In this document: piece by piece, positions 17,895 to 26,556 of the stretch
Numbering within the stretch: the stretch's first letter is position 1
Layout: each line of letters begins with the position of its first letter
Assembly: GCF_000508085.1 (NCBI RefSeq)
Contig: NZ_KI669560.1
Span: 712,219-776,218 of the forward strand
DNA: 64,000 bases
Source of the DNA: Sediminibacterium sp. C3
GTDB lineage: Bacteria > Bacteroidota > Bacteroidia > Chitinophagales > Chitinophagaceae
Direction: 5' to 3'
Made by a program: the position numbers and the translations under genes
Notes under the pieces: generated by a model
Told to the model about the DNA's origin: nothing
The model's database searches: none
Seen by the model: the letters and a program-made list of their open reading frames with translations, nothing else

Positions 17895-19304
17895 ATGCAA
17901 GGGATGAACAAAATTGGAATGCTGCTCGTAATTATGCTGTTTGCTATTGGCTTTACAGCTGATGCGCAATCTAAAAAAGTGGTTGCTGATAAAATTATTG
18001 GACAGGTTGGCGATAAAATTATTCTTCGTTCTGATGTAATGAATACCATTGCCGATGCCAAGCGTCAAACGCAGGGTCAGGAAAATGTAATATTACCCAG
18101 CGAGTGTCAGGTTCTGGAAGGACAATTGATTAGGAAAGCATTATTGCTTCAGGCCCAGAAGGATTCTCTTAAAGTAGAGGATGACGAAATTGAGGCTGAA
18201 CTTGACAATCGTATTCGTCAGACGATTCAGCAATACGGTTCAAAAGATATATTGGAAGAGATTGCAGGCAAAACTGTCTATCAGTTAAAAGATGATTTCA
18301 GAGAAGCTTTTCGTGAACAGAAGCTTGCGGATCAGATGCAACGTAAAATTGTTGACAATATTAAAATAACCCCAACAGAGGTTAAGCAATACTTTAGTAA
18401 GACCCCAACTGATAGTTTACCCTTCTATGAAAGCGAAGTGGAAATAAGTCAAATCATGATGATTCCCAAAGCTAATAAAGACGTGGAAGAGTATGTGGCC
18501 AAGCAATTGTATGATTACAAAAAACAGGCTGAAACACAGGGGCCCAAGAAATTTGAACAGCTGGCGAAAAATTTTTCGGAAGATCCTGCTGTTAAGGAAA
18601 ATGCGGGTCAGTATACCTTAAATAGAAATGATAAGTTTTGGGATCCGGCATTCCTGGCTGGTGCTTTCCGTTTAAAGGAAGGTCAGATTTCACCTGTAAT
18701 CAAGTCTAAGTTTGGTCTGCATATTATCATGATGATTAGTAGATCCGGCGATGAAGCCATCGTTCGCCATATTCTGAGAATTCCTCCCATTACGGAAGAT
18801 GAAATTAAGGAGACAACCGATAAACTAGATTCAATCCGCGTGCAGATTCAGTCAAGCAAAATCAGTTTCCCAGAAGCGGTAAGCAAGTATTCAGACGATG
18901 AAAATAGTAAGTTCAGTGCTGGTGCCATGGTTGGTAGAGATGGATCTACCTTTATTTCTCTGGACATGTTAGATAAAGACATGATTCAGCCCATCAGTAA
19001 AATGAAACCGGGTGATATATCTGCTCCACAGGTTTACCAGGATGAGCGCGGAAGAAAAGTGGTCCGTATCATCTACTTTAAATCCAGGAAGGATCCACAC
19101 AGAGAAAACCTGAAAGACGATTACAATCGTATTGCCCAGCGTGCTTTGGAAGAAAAAAAGAATGCTACACTGGAAAAATGGTTCAAGGATCGCATACCCA
19201 CCTATTATGTCTTAATAGACAATGAGTTCAACAAATGTCCTGAGCTGGAGCAATGGAAGCAGGCTGCTGCCAATGCTGCTGCTGGTAGAAAACAACAGGA
19301 TTAA
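17895..19304 (+). CDS. Periplasmic peptidylprolyl isomerase, SurA-like
   Basis: An exported foldase/chaperone of about 469 residues. ATG codons at 17895 and 17904 are both possible; the second starts the signal peptide MNKIGMLLVIMLFAIGF more directly, with cleavage after ADA. A SurA_N helical domain (about 30-165: KIIGQVGDKIILRSDV ... REQKLADQMQRKIV) is followed by two parvulin domains (about 170-280, VEISQIMMIPK ... KSKFGLHIIMMI; and 285-395, AIVRHILRIPP ... DERGRKVVRIIYF). SurA family members assist outer-membrane protein folding. Bacteroidota usually encode several, so I do not assign a symbol. The gene stands alone after the infB terminator. Confidence 0.85.
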   Translation: MQGMNKIGMLLVIMLFAIGFTADAQSKKVVADKIIGQVGDKIILRSDVMNTIADAKRQTQGQENVILPSECQVLEGQLIRKALLLQAQKDSLKVEDDEIEAELDNRIRQTIQQYGSKDILEEIAGKTVYQLKDDFREAFREQKLADQMQRKIVDNIKITPTEVKQYFSKTPTDSLPFYESEVEISQIMMIPKANKDVEEYVAKQLYDYKKQAETQGPKKFEQLAKNFSEDPAVKENAGQYTLNRNDKFWDPAFLAGAFRLKEGQISPVIKSKFGLHIIMMISRSGDEAIVRHILRIPPITEDEIKETTDKLDSIRVQIQSSKISFPEAVSKYSDDENSKFSAGAMVGRDGSTFISLDMLDKDMIQPISKMKPGDISAPQVYQDERGRKVVRIIYFKSRKDPHRENLKDDYNRIAQRALEEKKNATLEKWFKDRIPTYYVLIDNEFNKCPELEQWKQAAANAAAGRKQQD

Positions 19305-19355
19305 TTAACTCCACAATTGCCCCATTTTACCTAAAAACAAGCAAAGGAAAAAAAA

Positions 19356-19388
19356 TTTGGAAAATACATGTATATACATGTATTTTTG
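19356..19388 (+). promoter_or_regulatory. marR promoter overlapped by a 26-bp palindromic operator
   Basis: TTTG at 19356-19359, a 21-nt spacer and TATTTTTG at 19381-19388 form a consensus Bacteroidota promoter. A perfect 26-bp palindrome (19361-19386; half-site AAAATACATGTAT followed by its reverse complement) fills the spacer and covers the -7 box. Binding there would block RNA polymerase, the usual MarR mode of autorepression. The GTG start lies at 19393, so the transcript may be leaderless or nearly so. Confidence 0.75.
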
Positions 19389-19392
19389 CATT

Positions 19393-19851
19393 GTGAAATT
19401 AGAACAAGCCATACAAAGTAATAAATTCAAGAATGAAATGCATAAAGCAAGTCTGAATATATTGTATACAGCTTGGTGGTTAAAGACGCAAATGAGTAAG
19501 GTTTTAAAGGAGTTTGGGTTAACACACGAGCAATACAATGTAATGCGCATATTAAAGGGGAAGTATCCCGAACAAATGTGTGTGAAGGATATTAGTTGCA
19601 GAATGATTGAGAAAAGCTCAAATGTTCCCAGAATTATCGACAGGCTGGTCTTAAAAAAATTGGTTAAACGTGCGGATTCTCCCACAGATAAAAGAGAAAC
19701 TGTCATCACATTAACACAGGCCGGAATTGCGGTGTTGGCAGCTTCAACAGAAAGTGTGAACCAGTTAATGGAGCAAATGGTACAGATAGAGACCCAAGAG
19801 GCACAAGAGCTTAACCGATTATTAGAGAGAATGAGGGGCACAGAAGTCTAG
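19393..19851 (+). CDS. MarR-family transcriptional regulator
   Basis: A 152-residue winged-helix regulator. The GTG start at 19393 is chosen because it gives KLEQAIQSNKFKNEMHKA, the usual opening of this Bacteroidota subgroup; an ATG at 19438 would remove the first helix. The DNA-binding part is MCVKDISCRMIEKSSNVPRI with a following wing (RADSPTDKRETVITLT). MarR proteins are dimers that release DNA on binding ligands or on oxidation. It sits over its own palindromic operator, and a partial copy of the same site lies before the next gene, so it probably represses itself and the pirin-YceI-flavin reductase genes downstream. Confidence 0.9.
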   Translation: MKLEQAIQSNKFKNEMHKASLNILYTAWWLKTQMSKVLKEFGLTHEQYNVMRILKGKYPEQMCVKDISCRMIEKSSNVPRIIDRLVLKKLVKRADSPTDKRETVITLTQAGIAVLAASTESVNQLMEQMVQIETQEAQELNRLLERMRGTEV

Positions 19852-19863
19852 TTTTTTTTAATT

Positions 19864-19887
19864 AAATACATGTATATACACTTAAAT
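19864..19887 (+). promoter_or_regulatory. Second, partial MarR-type operator before the pirin gene
   Basis: The sequence AAATACATGTATATACA (19864-19880) repeats the left half and centre of the marR palindrome, followed by a degenerate right half (CTTAAAT). It lies between the marR stop and the ATG at 19896. Probably a weaker second binding site; I see no clear promoter box in the same gap. Confidence 0.6.
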
Positions 19888-19895
19888 AATTTTTT

Positions 19896-20615
19896 ATGAA
19901 AACCGTTTTACACAAGGCCAACACCAGAGGACATAACAGTTTTGGTTGGTTAAACAGCTACCACAGTTTTAGTTTTGGACATTACTATGACCCGGAAAGG
20001 ATTCATTTTGGTGCATTGAGGGTATTGAATGATGATACAGTTGCTGCAGGGATGGGATTCGGCAAGCATCCACATGATAATATGGAAATTGTATCAATTC
20101 CACTTTCTGGTGACTTACATCACCAGGACAGTACAGGAAGAAATGAAATTATCCGTCAACACGATGTACAGATCATGAGTGCGGGAACAGGAATTGCCCA
20201 TAGCGAAATGAACGCCAATAAAGACAAGGAAGTAAAATTTCTGCAAATATGGGTTTTGCCAAAGCAAATGAATATTGCTCCCAGATATGAGCAAAAATCA
20301 TTTAATCCGGCAGATCGTCAGAATGAAATTTTAACCGTTGTTGCTCCTGATCATAAAGACGCTGTTTGGATTAACCAGGATGCATGGTTTTCTCTGGCTG
20401 GTTTTGATGCAGGCAGATCCGCCATTTATGAACTTAAGAAGCCCGAAAGTGGCGTCTATGTTTTTGTAATTGCCGGCAAAGCTTCTATCAATGGTATTGA
20501 ATTGAATGAGCGGGATGGCTTAGGCATTTCTGAAGTTGAACAACTTGAGATTTTTGCCAATAGTCAGACTGAATTATTGTTAATTGAAGTTCCCATGAAC
20601 ATAAACTTATCATAA
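19896..20615 (+). CDS. Pirin family protein (YhhW-like)
   Basis: A 239-residue bicupin. The pirin N-terminal motif is present (GWLNSYHSFSFGHYYDPERIHFGALRVLND), with metal ligands in FGKHPHDNMEIVSIPLSGDLHHQDSTG and a later SEMNAN Glu. It ends with a degenerate second cupin (SGVYVFVIAGKASINGIELNERDGLGI). YhhW-type pirins can oxidise quercetin in vitro; the cellular role is usually linked to redox or electrophile stress. It is followed after one base by a second pirin gene and preceded by marR, so it belongs to the MarR regulon. Confidence 0.9.
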   Translation: MKTVLHKANTRGHNSFGWLNSYHSFSFGHYYDPERIHFGALRVLNDDTVAAGMGFGKHPHDNMEIVSIPLSGDLHHQDSTGRNEIIRQHDVQIMSAGTGIAHSEMNANKDKEVKFLQIWVLPKQMNIAPRYEQKSFNPADRQNEILTVVAPDHKDAVWINQDAWFSLAGFDAGRSAIYELKKPESGVYVFVIAGKASINGIELNERDGLGISEVEQLEIFANSQTELLLIEVPMNINLS

Positions 20616-20616
20616 G

Positions 20617-21483
20617 ATGAAAAACAGAACAATTGAAACCATTGCCTACGGACAGCCTATGGATATGGGAGGTTTTCCCATACGCCAGGCATTGCCTTCC
20701 AGTAAGGCGGATAGCATCGATCCCTTCCTGCTATTGCACCATGCGGTGTTGAAAGTGGATCCCAATGTGGATGTTAAACATGCAGGGGTGGGTCCTCATC
20801 CGCATCGTGGTTTCTCCCCTGTTACTTTTATTTTTAAAGGAGGAGTGCATCACCGCGACAGTCGCGGAAACAGTCATGTGGTATACGAAGGGGGCACCCA
20901 ATGGATGAATGCCGGAATGGGTGTTATCCATAGTGAGCGCCCTCCTGCAGATATTCAGCAATTGGGTGGTGTACAGGAATTAATTCAATTATGGATTAAT
21001 ACGCCCGCTGCCAATAAAATGGAAGAACCGGCCTATATACCCGTTTCAAAGGAAGAAACACCGGTCGTTTATTCTGAAGATAAATTGGCAGAAGTACAGG
21101 TTGTAGCTGGCGAACTCAATGGTGTTAAAGGCGCGATTGTGCCGCATACTTCCATTAATATGTTTACCATTCGGTTACAGAAGGGAGCAAAAATTGATAT
21201 TCCTTTTTCCAATACCCACAATGCATTCATTTATGTATTGAATGGAAAAATTCTCTTGAATCAGGAAGAGTTGCCTGCCCATTATCTGGCATCATTTCAT
21301 AAAGACGGTGATGGCATTTCCATCAACGCATCGGAAGAAACCACGTTATTAATGGGTACGGGTGAACCATTGAATGAACCCGTTGTTTCTCATGGACCCT
21401 TTGTGATGAACAACCAAACCCAGTTACTGGAAGCCTTCCGGGATTATCAGATGGGTAAAATGGGCATCCTCATAGAAGAGTAA
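20617..21483 (+). CDS. Pirin family protein
   Basis: A 288-residue pirin of the longer type. The N-terminal cupin has metal-binding HPHRGFSPVTFIFKGGVHHRDSRGN and the conserved WMNAGMGVIHSERP (Glu ligand). The C-terminal cupin (NAFIYVLNGKILLNQEELPAHYLASFHKDGDGI) belongs to the Pirin_C fold, and the ending GPFVMNNQTQLLEAFRDYQMG is typical. It starts one base after the stop of the preceding pirin, so the two are translated together. The exact reaction is unknown; a quercetinase-like or regulatory iron protein is possible. Confidence 0.9.
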   Translation: MKNRTIETIAYGQPMDMGGFPIRQALPSSKADSIDPFLLLHHAVLKVDPNVDVKHAGVGPHPHRGFSPVTFIFKGGVHHRDSRGNSHVVYEGGTQWMNAGMGVIHSERPPADIQQLGGVQELIQLWINTPAANKMEEPAYIPVSKEETPVVYSEDKLAEVQVVAGELNGVKGAIVPHTSINMFTIRLQKGAKIDIPFSNTHNAFIYVLNGKILLNQEELPAHYLASFHKDGDGISINASEETTLLMGTGEPLNEPVVSHGPFVMNNQTQLLEAFRDYQMGKMGILIEE

Positions 21484-21532
21484 AAAACAATTAAAACAAA
21501 ACCTTCATTTTAAATCAATAAAAATTACAACA

Positions 21533-22060
21533 ATGGCTATTTACAAAATCGACCTCATGCACAGTGAAGTAACTTTTAAAGTGAAACACTTAATGATCAC
21601 CAATGTAACCGGTAGTTTTCAGCAATTTGATGCTACAATGGAAGCAAACGCAGAAGATTTCAGCGATGCTAAAATCAGCTTTGAAGCAGATATCAATAGT
21701 ATTTCTACTGGTAACGAACAAAGAGATACCCACTTGAAGAGTGATGATTTTTTCTCTGCTGAACAATTTCCTAAGTTAAGTTTTACTTCTACTTCTTTTA
21801 CCCATAAGGGTGGATCTGATTATGTTTTAAACGGAGACCTGACAATTAAGGGCAATACCAAGCCTGTAAGTCTGAATGTTGAATTCGGCGGAAGAATGAC
21901 TGATTTCTACGGTCAGGATAAAGCTGGTTTTGAAATTTCCGGTAAGATCAACAGAAGTGAGTTTGGCCTAACCTGGAGTGCTGTAACCGAAGCAGGTGGT
22001 GTGGTAGTAAGTGATGAAATTAAGTTAAACCTGGCTGTTCAAATGGTTAAGCAAGCATAG
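21533..22060 (+). CDS. YceI family protein
   Basis: A 175-residue lipocalin-like beta-barrel protein (YceI). The pattern YKIDLMHSEVTFKVKHLMITNVTGSF, then FSDAKISFEADINSISTGNEQRDTHLKSDDFF and GDLTIKGNTKPVSLNVEF, is diagnostic. Members bind long polyisoprenoids such as quinones. No signal peptide is visible, so this copy is cytoplasmic, which fits neighbouring quinone/flavin redox genes. Fourth gene of the marR operon. Confidence 0.9.
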   Translation: MAIYKIDLMHSEVTFKVKHLMITNVTGSFQQFDATMEANAEDFSDAKISFEADINSISTGNEQRDTHLKSDDFFSAEQFPKLSFTSTSFTHKGGSDYVLNGDLTIKGNTKPVSLNVEFGGRMTDFYGQDKAGFEISGKINRSEFGLTWSAVTEAGGVVVSDEIKLNLAVQMVKQA

Positions 22061-22107
22061 TCTTTGCATACCATTGAACCCTTCACCTGAAAGAATGTTA
22101 TAGTTAT

Positions 22108-22683
22108 ATGCAAATCGAAATTATATCCGGAAGTCCCAGAAAAGACAGTGTAACGTATAGAATTGCCCTTCACTTACAGGAGCATCTGCGTAAACACACC
22201 GATCATATGGTAGGAATTATTGATGTGAGAGAATGGAAACTACCTTTATTGGAAACGGTTTTTTCTTCCGTAGATCAGACCCCAGAAGCCTATAAGCCAT
22301 TGGCAAAAAGAATTTTTGCTGCCAATGCCTTTATTTTGGTAACACCCGAATACAATGGAAGCTATGCACCGGCATTACAGAATTTGCTGGACCATTTTCC
22401 TAAGCAAACCAGAAAAGCTTTTGGATTGGTAACCGCTTCTGTTGGTGCAATGGGAGGGATGCGTGCGTCTCAGCAATTGTTGTTGCTGGTTCCTGGCTTG
22501 TTTGGTATAGCTTCTCCGCATATGCTGATTGTTCCTCAGGTAGATAAAAAGTTTGATGCCGCTGGTCAGCTCACTGATCCGGGATTCCAGGGCGCTACAG
22601 ATAATTTTGTCAGAGAATTCTTATGGCTGGCCGGGAATTTACTACCCGAAACGGTGGCAGAAAAACGAACCGTATATAATTAA
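22108..22683 (+). CDS. NAD(P)H-dependent FMN reductase
   Basis: A 191-residue flavodoxin-fold enzyme. The phosphate-binding loop IISGSPRKDSVTYRIA and the stretch FILVTPEYNGSYAPALQNLLDHFPK are the NADPH-dependent FMN reductase signature (PF03358). Such enzymes reduce quinones, azo dyes or free FMN. It is the last gene of the marR-pirin-pirin-yceI group; a hairpin with a T-tract follows. The set suggests a response to quinone-like or electrophilic compounds (inference). Confidence 0.88.
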   Translation: MQIEIISGSPRKDSVTYRIALHLQEHLRKHTDHMVGIIDVREWKLPLLETVFSSVDQTPEAYKPLAKRIFAANAFILVTPEYNGSYAPALQNLLDHFPKQTRKAFGLVTASVGAMGGMRASQQLLLLVPGLFGIASPHMLIVPQVDKKFDAAGQLTDPGFQGATDNFVREFLWLAGNLLPETVAEKRTVYN

Positions 22684-22695
22684 TTTTTAAAAGGG

Positions 22696-22726
22696 TGGCG
22701 GAGTTGTAACTTCGCCATTCCTTTTT
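22696..22726 (+). terminator. Hairpin with T-tract between the flavin reductase gene and purF
   Basis: Arms TGGCGGAG (22696-22703) and CTTCGCCA (22710-22717) pair with one G-T wobble around a TTGTAA loop and are followed by TTCC and five T. It can end the marR operon. It also lies only 10 nt before the purF ATG, so if purF has its own promoter upstream, this is a leader attenuator like that of rimP. Confidence 0.65.
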
Positions 22727-22736
22727 ATACAGCATC

Positions 22737-24584
22737 ATGAGCGACGAAATAAAACACGAATGCGGACTTGCCTACATTCGTTTGCGCAAACCCTTCTCTT
22801 ATTACCTCCAGCAGCATGGAACGGTTACGTATGGCTTAAATAAGCTATATCTTTTAATGGAAAAACAGCACAACCGTGGTCAGGATGGAGCGGGGATTGC
22901 AACCGTTAAATTGAATATTGAGCCAGGGAATCCTTATCTGCACAGAATGCGTAGTAACGCTCAGCAACCAATTGCTGATTTGTTTTTTAAAATTGGTCAG
23001 GAAATCCAGGAACTGGAAAAATACCAGGCAGATATTAAACAACATCCGGGTCTAATGAAAGGCCATCTTCCTTTTTTGGGAGAATTATTGCTGGGCCATC
23101 TTCGTTATGGTACACAGGGTAAAAACAATGTTGAATTCTGTCATCCCTTTATCAAAAGAAATTTAATGCCAGGTAAGAATCTGGCATTGGCTGGAAATTT
23201 TAATCTCGTTAATACCGATGAGTTATTTGAAAAAATAGGATTTCAGCCAGGAGATTTTCAGAAGCAAAGTGATTTGGCTGCCATGATGGAAGTGGTTCAC
23301 CATTATCTGGTAAAGGAGGATGATGCCAATCCCAATAATGCTGATATCACAAATGTATTGAAGAAAGCAACCCCCCTGTTTGATGGTGGATATACCATTG
23401 GCGGTTTATTGGGTAATGGACATAGTTTCATTATGCGTGATGCCCACGGTATCAGACCTGCTTACTATTATGTAAACGAAGAAGTGATTGTAGCAGCCAG
23501 TGAGCGGGCAGCCATCCGAACAACATTTAATGTTGCCGAAAACGAAGTGAAGGAATTAATGCCGGGCACGGCCTTGATTGTAGATGATAAAGGAAATTAT
23601 TCCATAGAAACCATTCTGACTCCAAAGGAAAGAAGAGCCTGTTCTTTTGAAAGAATTTATTTCTCAAGAGGTAGTGATGAAAAAATTTATCGGGAAAGAA
23701 TTGCATTGGGGCATCATTTAAGCAAGACTGTTCTGGAAAGTATCTCCTATGATTTAAAGAATACCATTTTCTCCTATATCCCCAATACCGCTGAAGTAGC
23801 ATTTTATGGTTTGGTAAAGGGCATGGAAGAGTATCTGAATAAGATTAAAGTGGAGAGAATATTGAGCTGGGGTAATGATTTTAGCCCGGAAAAGCTGGAA
23901 GAAATGGTGAACAGAAAGATTCGCCAGGAAAAGATTGCCATCAAGGATGTGAAGCTCAGAACCTTTATTACCGAAGATGCCAATAGAAATGAAATGGTTC
24001 AGCACGTCTACGATATTACTTATGGTACTGTTCGTAAAAATGAAGATACACTGGTAGTGATTGACGACAGTATTGTAAGAGGAACTACTTTAAAGGAAAG
24101 TATCATCAGAATGCTTTCACGTTTGCATCCTAAGAAAATTATTGTGGTTTCTTCTGCACCACAAATCCGTTATCCGGATTGCTATGGAATTGATATGAGT
24201 AAGCTGGGAGACTTTATTGCATTCAGAGCAGCGATTGCTTTGCTAAAAGAAAGAAACCTGGATCATATACTGAATGAAGTGGAGCAACAGATTCTGGAAA
24301 TGGAAGCAAACGGAACACTCCACACAGAAAATCTAGTTCGTCAGATTTATAAGCCATTTACCACACAGGAAATTTCCAATAAGATTGCGCAACTGATTAC
24401 ACCAGAAGGAGTAAATGTTGAAGTTGAAGTAATTTATCAGACCATTGAAGATTTACATGAGTGTTGTCCTACCAATACCGGTGACTGGTATTTTACAGGA
24501 AATTATCCTACACCAGGCGGAAACAAAGTGGTGAATAAGGCATTCCTGAATTTCTTAAGCGGCAAAAACATAAGAGGTTACTAA
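22737..24584 (+). CDS. purF: Amidophosphoribosyltransferase
   Basis: A 615-residue enzyme for the first step of purine synthesis (PRPP + glutamine to phosphoribosylamine). The N-terminal Ntn glutaminase has its catalytic Cys at residue 9 (HECGLAYI), so a short propeptide must be removed. QHNRGQDGAGIAT, LLGHLRYGTQG and AGNFNLVNTDELFE complete the glutaminase pocket. The phosphoribosyltransferase PRPP loop is VVIDDSIVRGTTL near residue 445. The protein is longer than E. coli PurF (505 residues), as is usual for the form found in Bacteroidota. Convergent with the PAS-LuxR gene, with almost no gap. Confidence 0.93.
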   Translation: MSDEIKHECGLAYIRLRKPFSYYLQQHGTVTYGLNKLYLLMEKQHNRGQDGAGIATVKLNIEPGNPYLHRMRSNAQQPIADLFFKIGQEIQELEKYQADIKQHPGLMKGHLPFLGELLLGHLRYGTQGKNNVEFCHPFIKRNLMPGKNLALAGNFNLVNTDELFEKIGFQPGDFQKQSDLAAMMEVVHHYLVKEDDANPNNADITNVLKKATPLFDGGYTIGGLLGNGHSFIMRDAHGIRPAYYYVNEEVIVAASERAAIRTTFNVAENEVKELMPGTALIVDDKGNYSIETILTPKERRACSFERIYFSRGSDEKIYRERIALGHHLSKTVLESISYDLKNTIFSYIPNTAEVAFYGLVKGMEEYLNKIKVERILSWGNDFSPEKLEEMVNRKIRQEKIAIKDVKLRTFITEDANRNEMVQHVYDITYGTVRKNEDTLVVIDDSIVRGTTLKESIIRMLSRLHPKKIIVVSSAPQIRYPDCYGIDMSKLGDFIAFRAAIALLKERNLDHILNEVEQQILEMEANGTLHTENLVRQIYKPFTTQEISNKIAQLITPEGVNVEVEVIYQTIEDLHECCPTNTGDWYFTGNYPTPGGNKVVNKAFLNFLSGKNIRGY

Positions 24585-24585
24585 A

Positions 24586-25326
24586 TCAGGGTAGAATATG
24601 GTTCTCGTAAGCAAAGCTTACCAGGTGTGCCAGATTTTTTACGTTGAATCTTTTGTATAAAGGCTGTATTCTTTTTTCTATAGCTGAAGCAGAGACGCCG
24701 AGTTTGTCTGCTATTTCTTTAAAGGAATAACCTTTTGCTACATAGCTTAAGGCTTCTTTTTCCTTTCCGGAAATAGTGAGAAATTTCTGTACTGCTTTGT
24801 TGATTACTTTTTCAAATTCTTCCTTATCAGGTCCATGTACATCATACCGCATTACTATGCCAAAATGAATATTTCGATTGATCCTGAATCTCCCGATAAT
24901 ATAATCTACTCCTCCGTTTTCATCCACCGTTAAAATCCCGATTTTAGCTTCCATGGGAACAACGCTTCCGTCTTTATGGATTTTTTTGAGTTCTACGGTA
25001 AAGCTATAATCTTTAATACCCGTTTTTCTGCTGAGCAGGAACTCAATGGTTTTGGCATTGATTTCATGGGAAAAAGCAAGATAGGAAGCATCCGTTTGTC
25101 TGATGATTTGCTGCAGGGTGATTTCATCATCTTTAAATCCCAGGGTTTCCTCCCATCCATCCGCATAAATCAGTTTTTTATCCTTGAATGAGTATATGTA
25201 GATGGCTTCATCAGCAAACCGGATTAAACTTCTTTTATACTGCTGATATATGGGACAATTCTTGTCGGCTGGCAAATCGGTTATAATAGCCGGATCTATT
25301 TCTGCAATTTTATTCGGCTTTTTCAT
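24586..25326 (-). CDS. PAS-LuxR transcriptional regulator
   Basis: A 246-residue regulator from the ATG at 25326 (five codons after an earlier possible start). The N-terminal two thirds form a PAS sensor (FADEAIYIYSFKDKKLIYADGWEETLGF ... KKIHKDGSVVPMEAKIGIL). The C-terminus is a GerE/LuxR helix-turn-helix (LTISGKEKEALSYVAKGYSFKEIADKLGVSASAIEKRI), although the recognition part ends in KRIQPLYKRFNVKNLAHLV as in this Bacteroidota group. There is no receiver domain, so the signal is read directly. A perfect 20-bp palindrome lies 17 bp upstream of the start. Confidence 0.88.
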   Translation of the reverse strand: MKKPNKIAEIDPAIITDLPADKNCPIYQQYKRSLIRFADEAIYIYSFKDKKLIYADGWEETLGFKDDEITLQQIIRQTDASYLAFSHEINAKTIEFLLSRKTGIKDYSFTVELKKIHKDGSVVPMEAKIGILTVDENGGVDYIIGRFRINRNIHFGIVMRYDVHGPDKEEFEKVINKAVQKFLTISGKEKEALSYVAKGYSFKEIADKLGVSASAIEKRIQPLYKRFNVKNLAHLVSFAYENHILP

Positions 25327-25343
25327 GGATACAAGGTACAAAA

Positions 25344-25363
25344 AACTGTGTAATTACACAGTT
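25344..25363. promoter_or_regulatory. 20-bp perfect palindrome upstream of the PAS-LuxR gene
   Basis: The half-site AACTGTGTAA is followed by its exact reverse complement, in the leader or promoter region of the gene starting at 25326. A likely operator, possibly for the gene's own product. A second, 8-bp palindrome CAACGTTG lies at 25368-25375. Confidence 0.55.
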
Positions 25364-25456
25364 GTTCAACGTTGTGTATTGACTTAGCTTTGCAAGGATT
25401 AGCTATCGGGGGGTAGTTAATTTTAAGGTCGCATTCCGAAAGGTAAGCGGCCTTTT

Positions 25457-26533
25457 TTATACCCTATAACAGAATGCATTGATATTCATTCCGGCTCCAA
25501 CAGAGGCAAACATGACTATATCCCCTTTTGAAAGCTGATGTTCAGGCATTTCACCTCGTTTTACCAGATCATATAAAGTTGGGATAGTAGCTACCGAGCT
25601 GTTGCCGAATTTGTGAATGCTCATCGGCATTATATTCTCGGGAATCTCCCGAATTCCGTAGAGTTTAAACAGGGCTTTGATAAATCCTTCATCCATTTTT
25701 TCATTCGCTTGGTGCAAAAAAAACTTCTTTACATCCCGAACATCTACTTCGCTTTTTTCCAGACAGGCTTTCATGGCAAGGGGAACATTTTTAATGGCAT
25801 ACTCGTACACTTTTCTCCCTTTCATCTTGATATATCTTACTGCAGGATCCGCATCAGGCAAATAGGATTTACCCATGGTAATATATCGTAGTTCATCATT
25901 GCAATGACTTTGCATACTGCTGGCAATAATACCAGCATCGGTATTGTCTCCTTCTACAGCTTCTATTATAGTAGCTCCGGCTCCATCACTGAAAATCATA
26001 CTATCTCTGTCGTAATGATCAATAACCCTGCTCAAGGTTTCTGTACCAATTACCAGACAACGCTTTGCCAGCCCGGCTTTTATAAATGCATCCGCCTGAG
26101 TAACACCTAAAATCCAACCCGGACAACCGAATAAAATATCATAGGCAACGCAATTTGGATTAACAATTCCCAATGCATGTTTAATATGAGAAGCCAATGC
26201 AGGAACTGCATCAGACTGAATGGTATTCTTTATTACGTTGCCGAAATTATGCGCAACAATAATCTGGTCAATGGTTTCATGATCAATGCCTGCATCTTCA
26301 ATAGCATGTTTGGCGGCTATTGCTCCCATATCGCAGGCAGTAAACTCGTTACCTGCGTATCTTCTTTCTTCAATGCTTGTGATGTCTTTGAACTTCTCTA
26401 CAATTTCAGCAGATGGTGTCGGAATTTTCAGATGATCTTCTCCATAAAAATCCTGGTTGGCAAAATCTTTATTGGTTTTTATATGCGGAGGAATATAACT
26501 TCCTGTACCAGTGATTACCGTTCTGATTCCCAT
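25457..26533 (-). CDS. fabH: 3-oxoacyl-ACP synthase III (KAS III)
   Basis: A 358-residue thiolase-fold condensing enzyme. The catalytic triad is visible: Cys in DILFGCPGWILG (about residue 137), His in FFLHQANEKM and Asn in HKFGNSSVATIP. KAS III condenses acetyl-CoA or another acyl-CoA with malonyl-ACP to start fatty-acid synthesis. The relatively long N-terminus with a KIPTP insertion suggests a paralogue rather than the main FabH; Bacteroidota often have two. It has its own promoter inside the preceding terminator region. Confidence 0.88.
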   Translation of the reverse strand: MGIRTVITGTGSYIPPHIKTNKDFANQDFYGEDHLKIPTPSAEIVEKFKDITSIEERRYAGNEFTACDMGAIAAKHAIEDAGIDHETIDQIIVAHNFGNVIKNTIQSDAVPALASHIKHALGIVNPNCVAYDILFGCPGWILGVTQADAFIKAGLAKRCLVIGTETLSRVIDHYDRDSMIFSDGAGATIIEAVEGDNTDAGIIASSMQSHCNDELRYITMGKSYLPDADPAVRYIKMKGRKVYEYAIKNVPLAMKACLEKSEVDVRDVKKFFLHQANEKMDEGFIKALFKLYGIREIPENIMPMSIHKFGNSSVATIPTLYDLVKRGEMPEHQLSKGDIVMFASVGAGMNINAFCYRV

Positions 26534-26556
26534 TGATATTTAATTTGTTACTCCTT

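Noticed and set aside
25432-25457. Terminator between the PAS-LuxR gene and fabH
   Set aside because: The stem AAGGTCGC/GCGGCCTT needs a wobble and a long loop, and its T-run lies on the strand with no gene to terminate.
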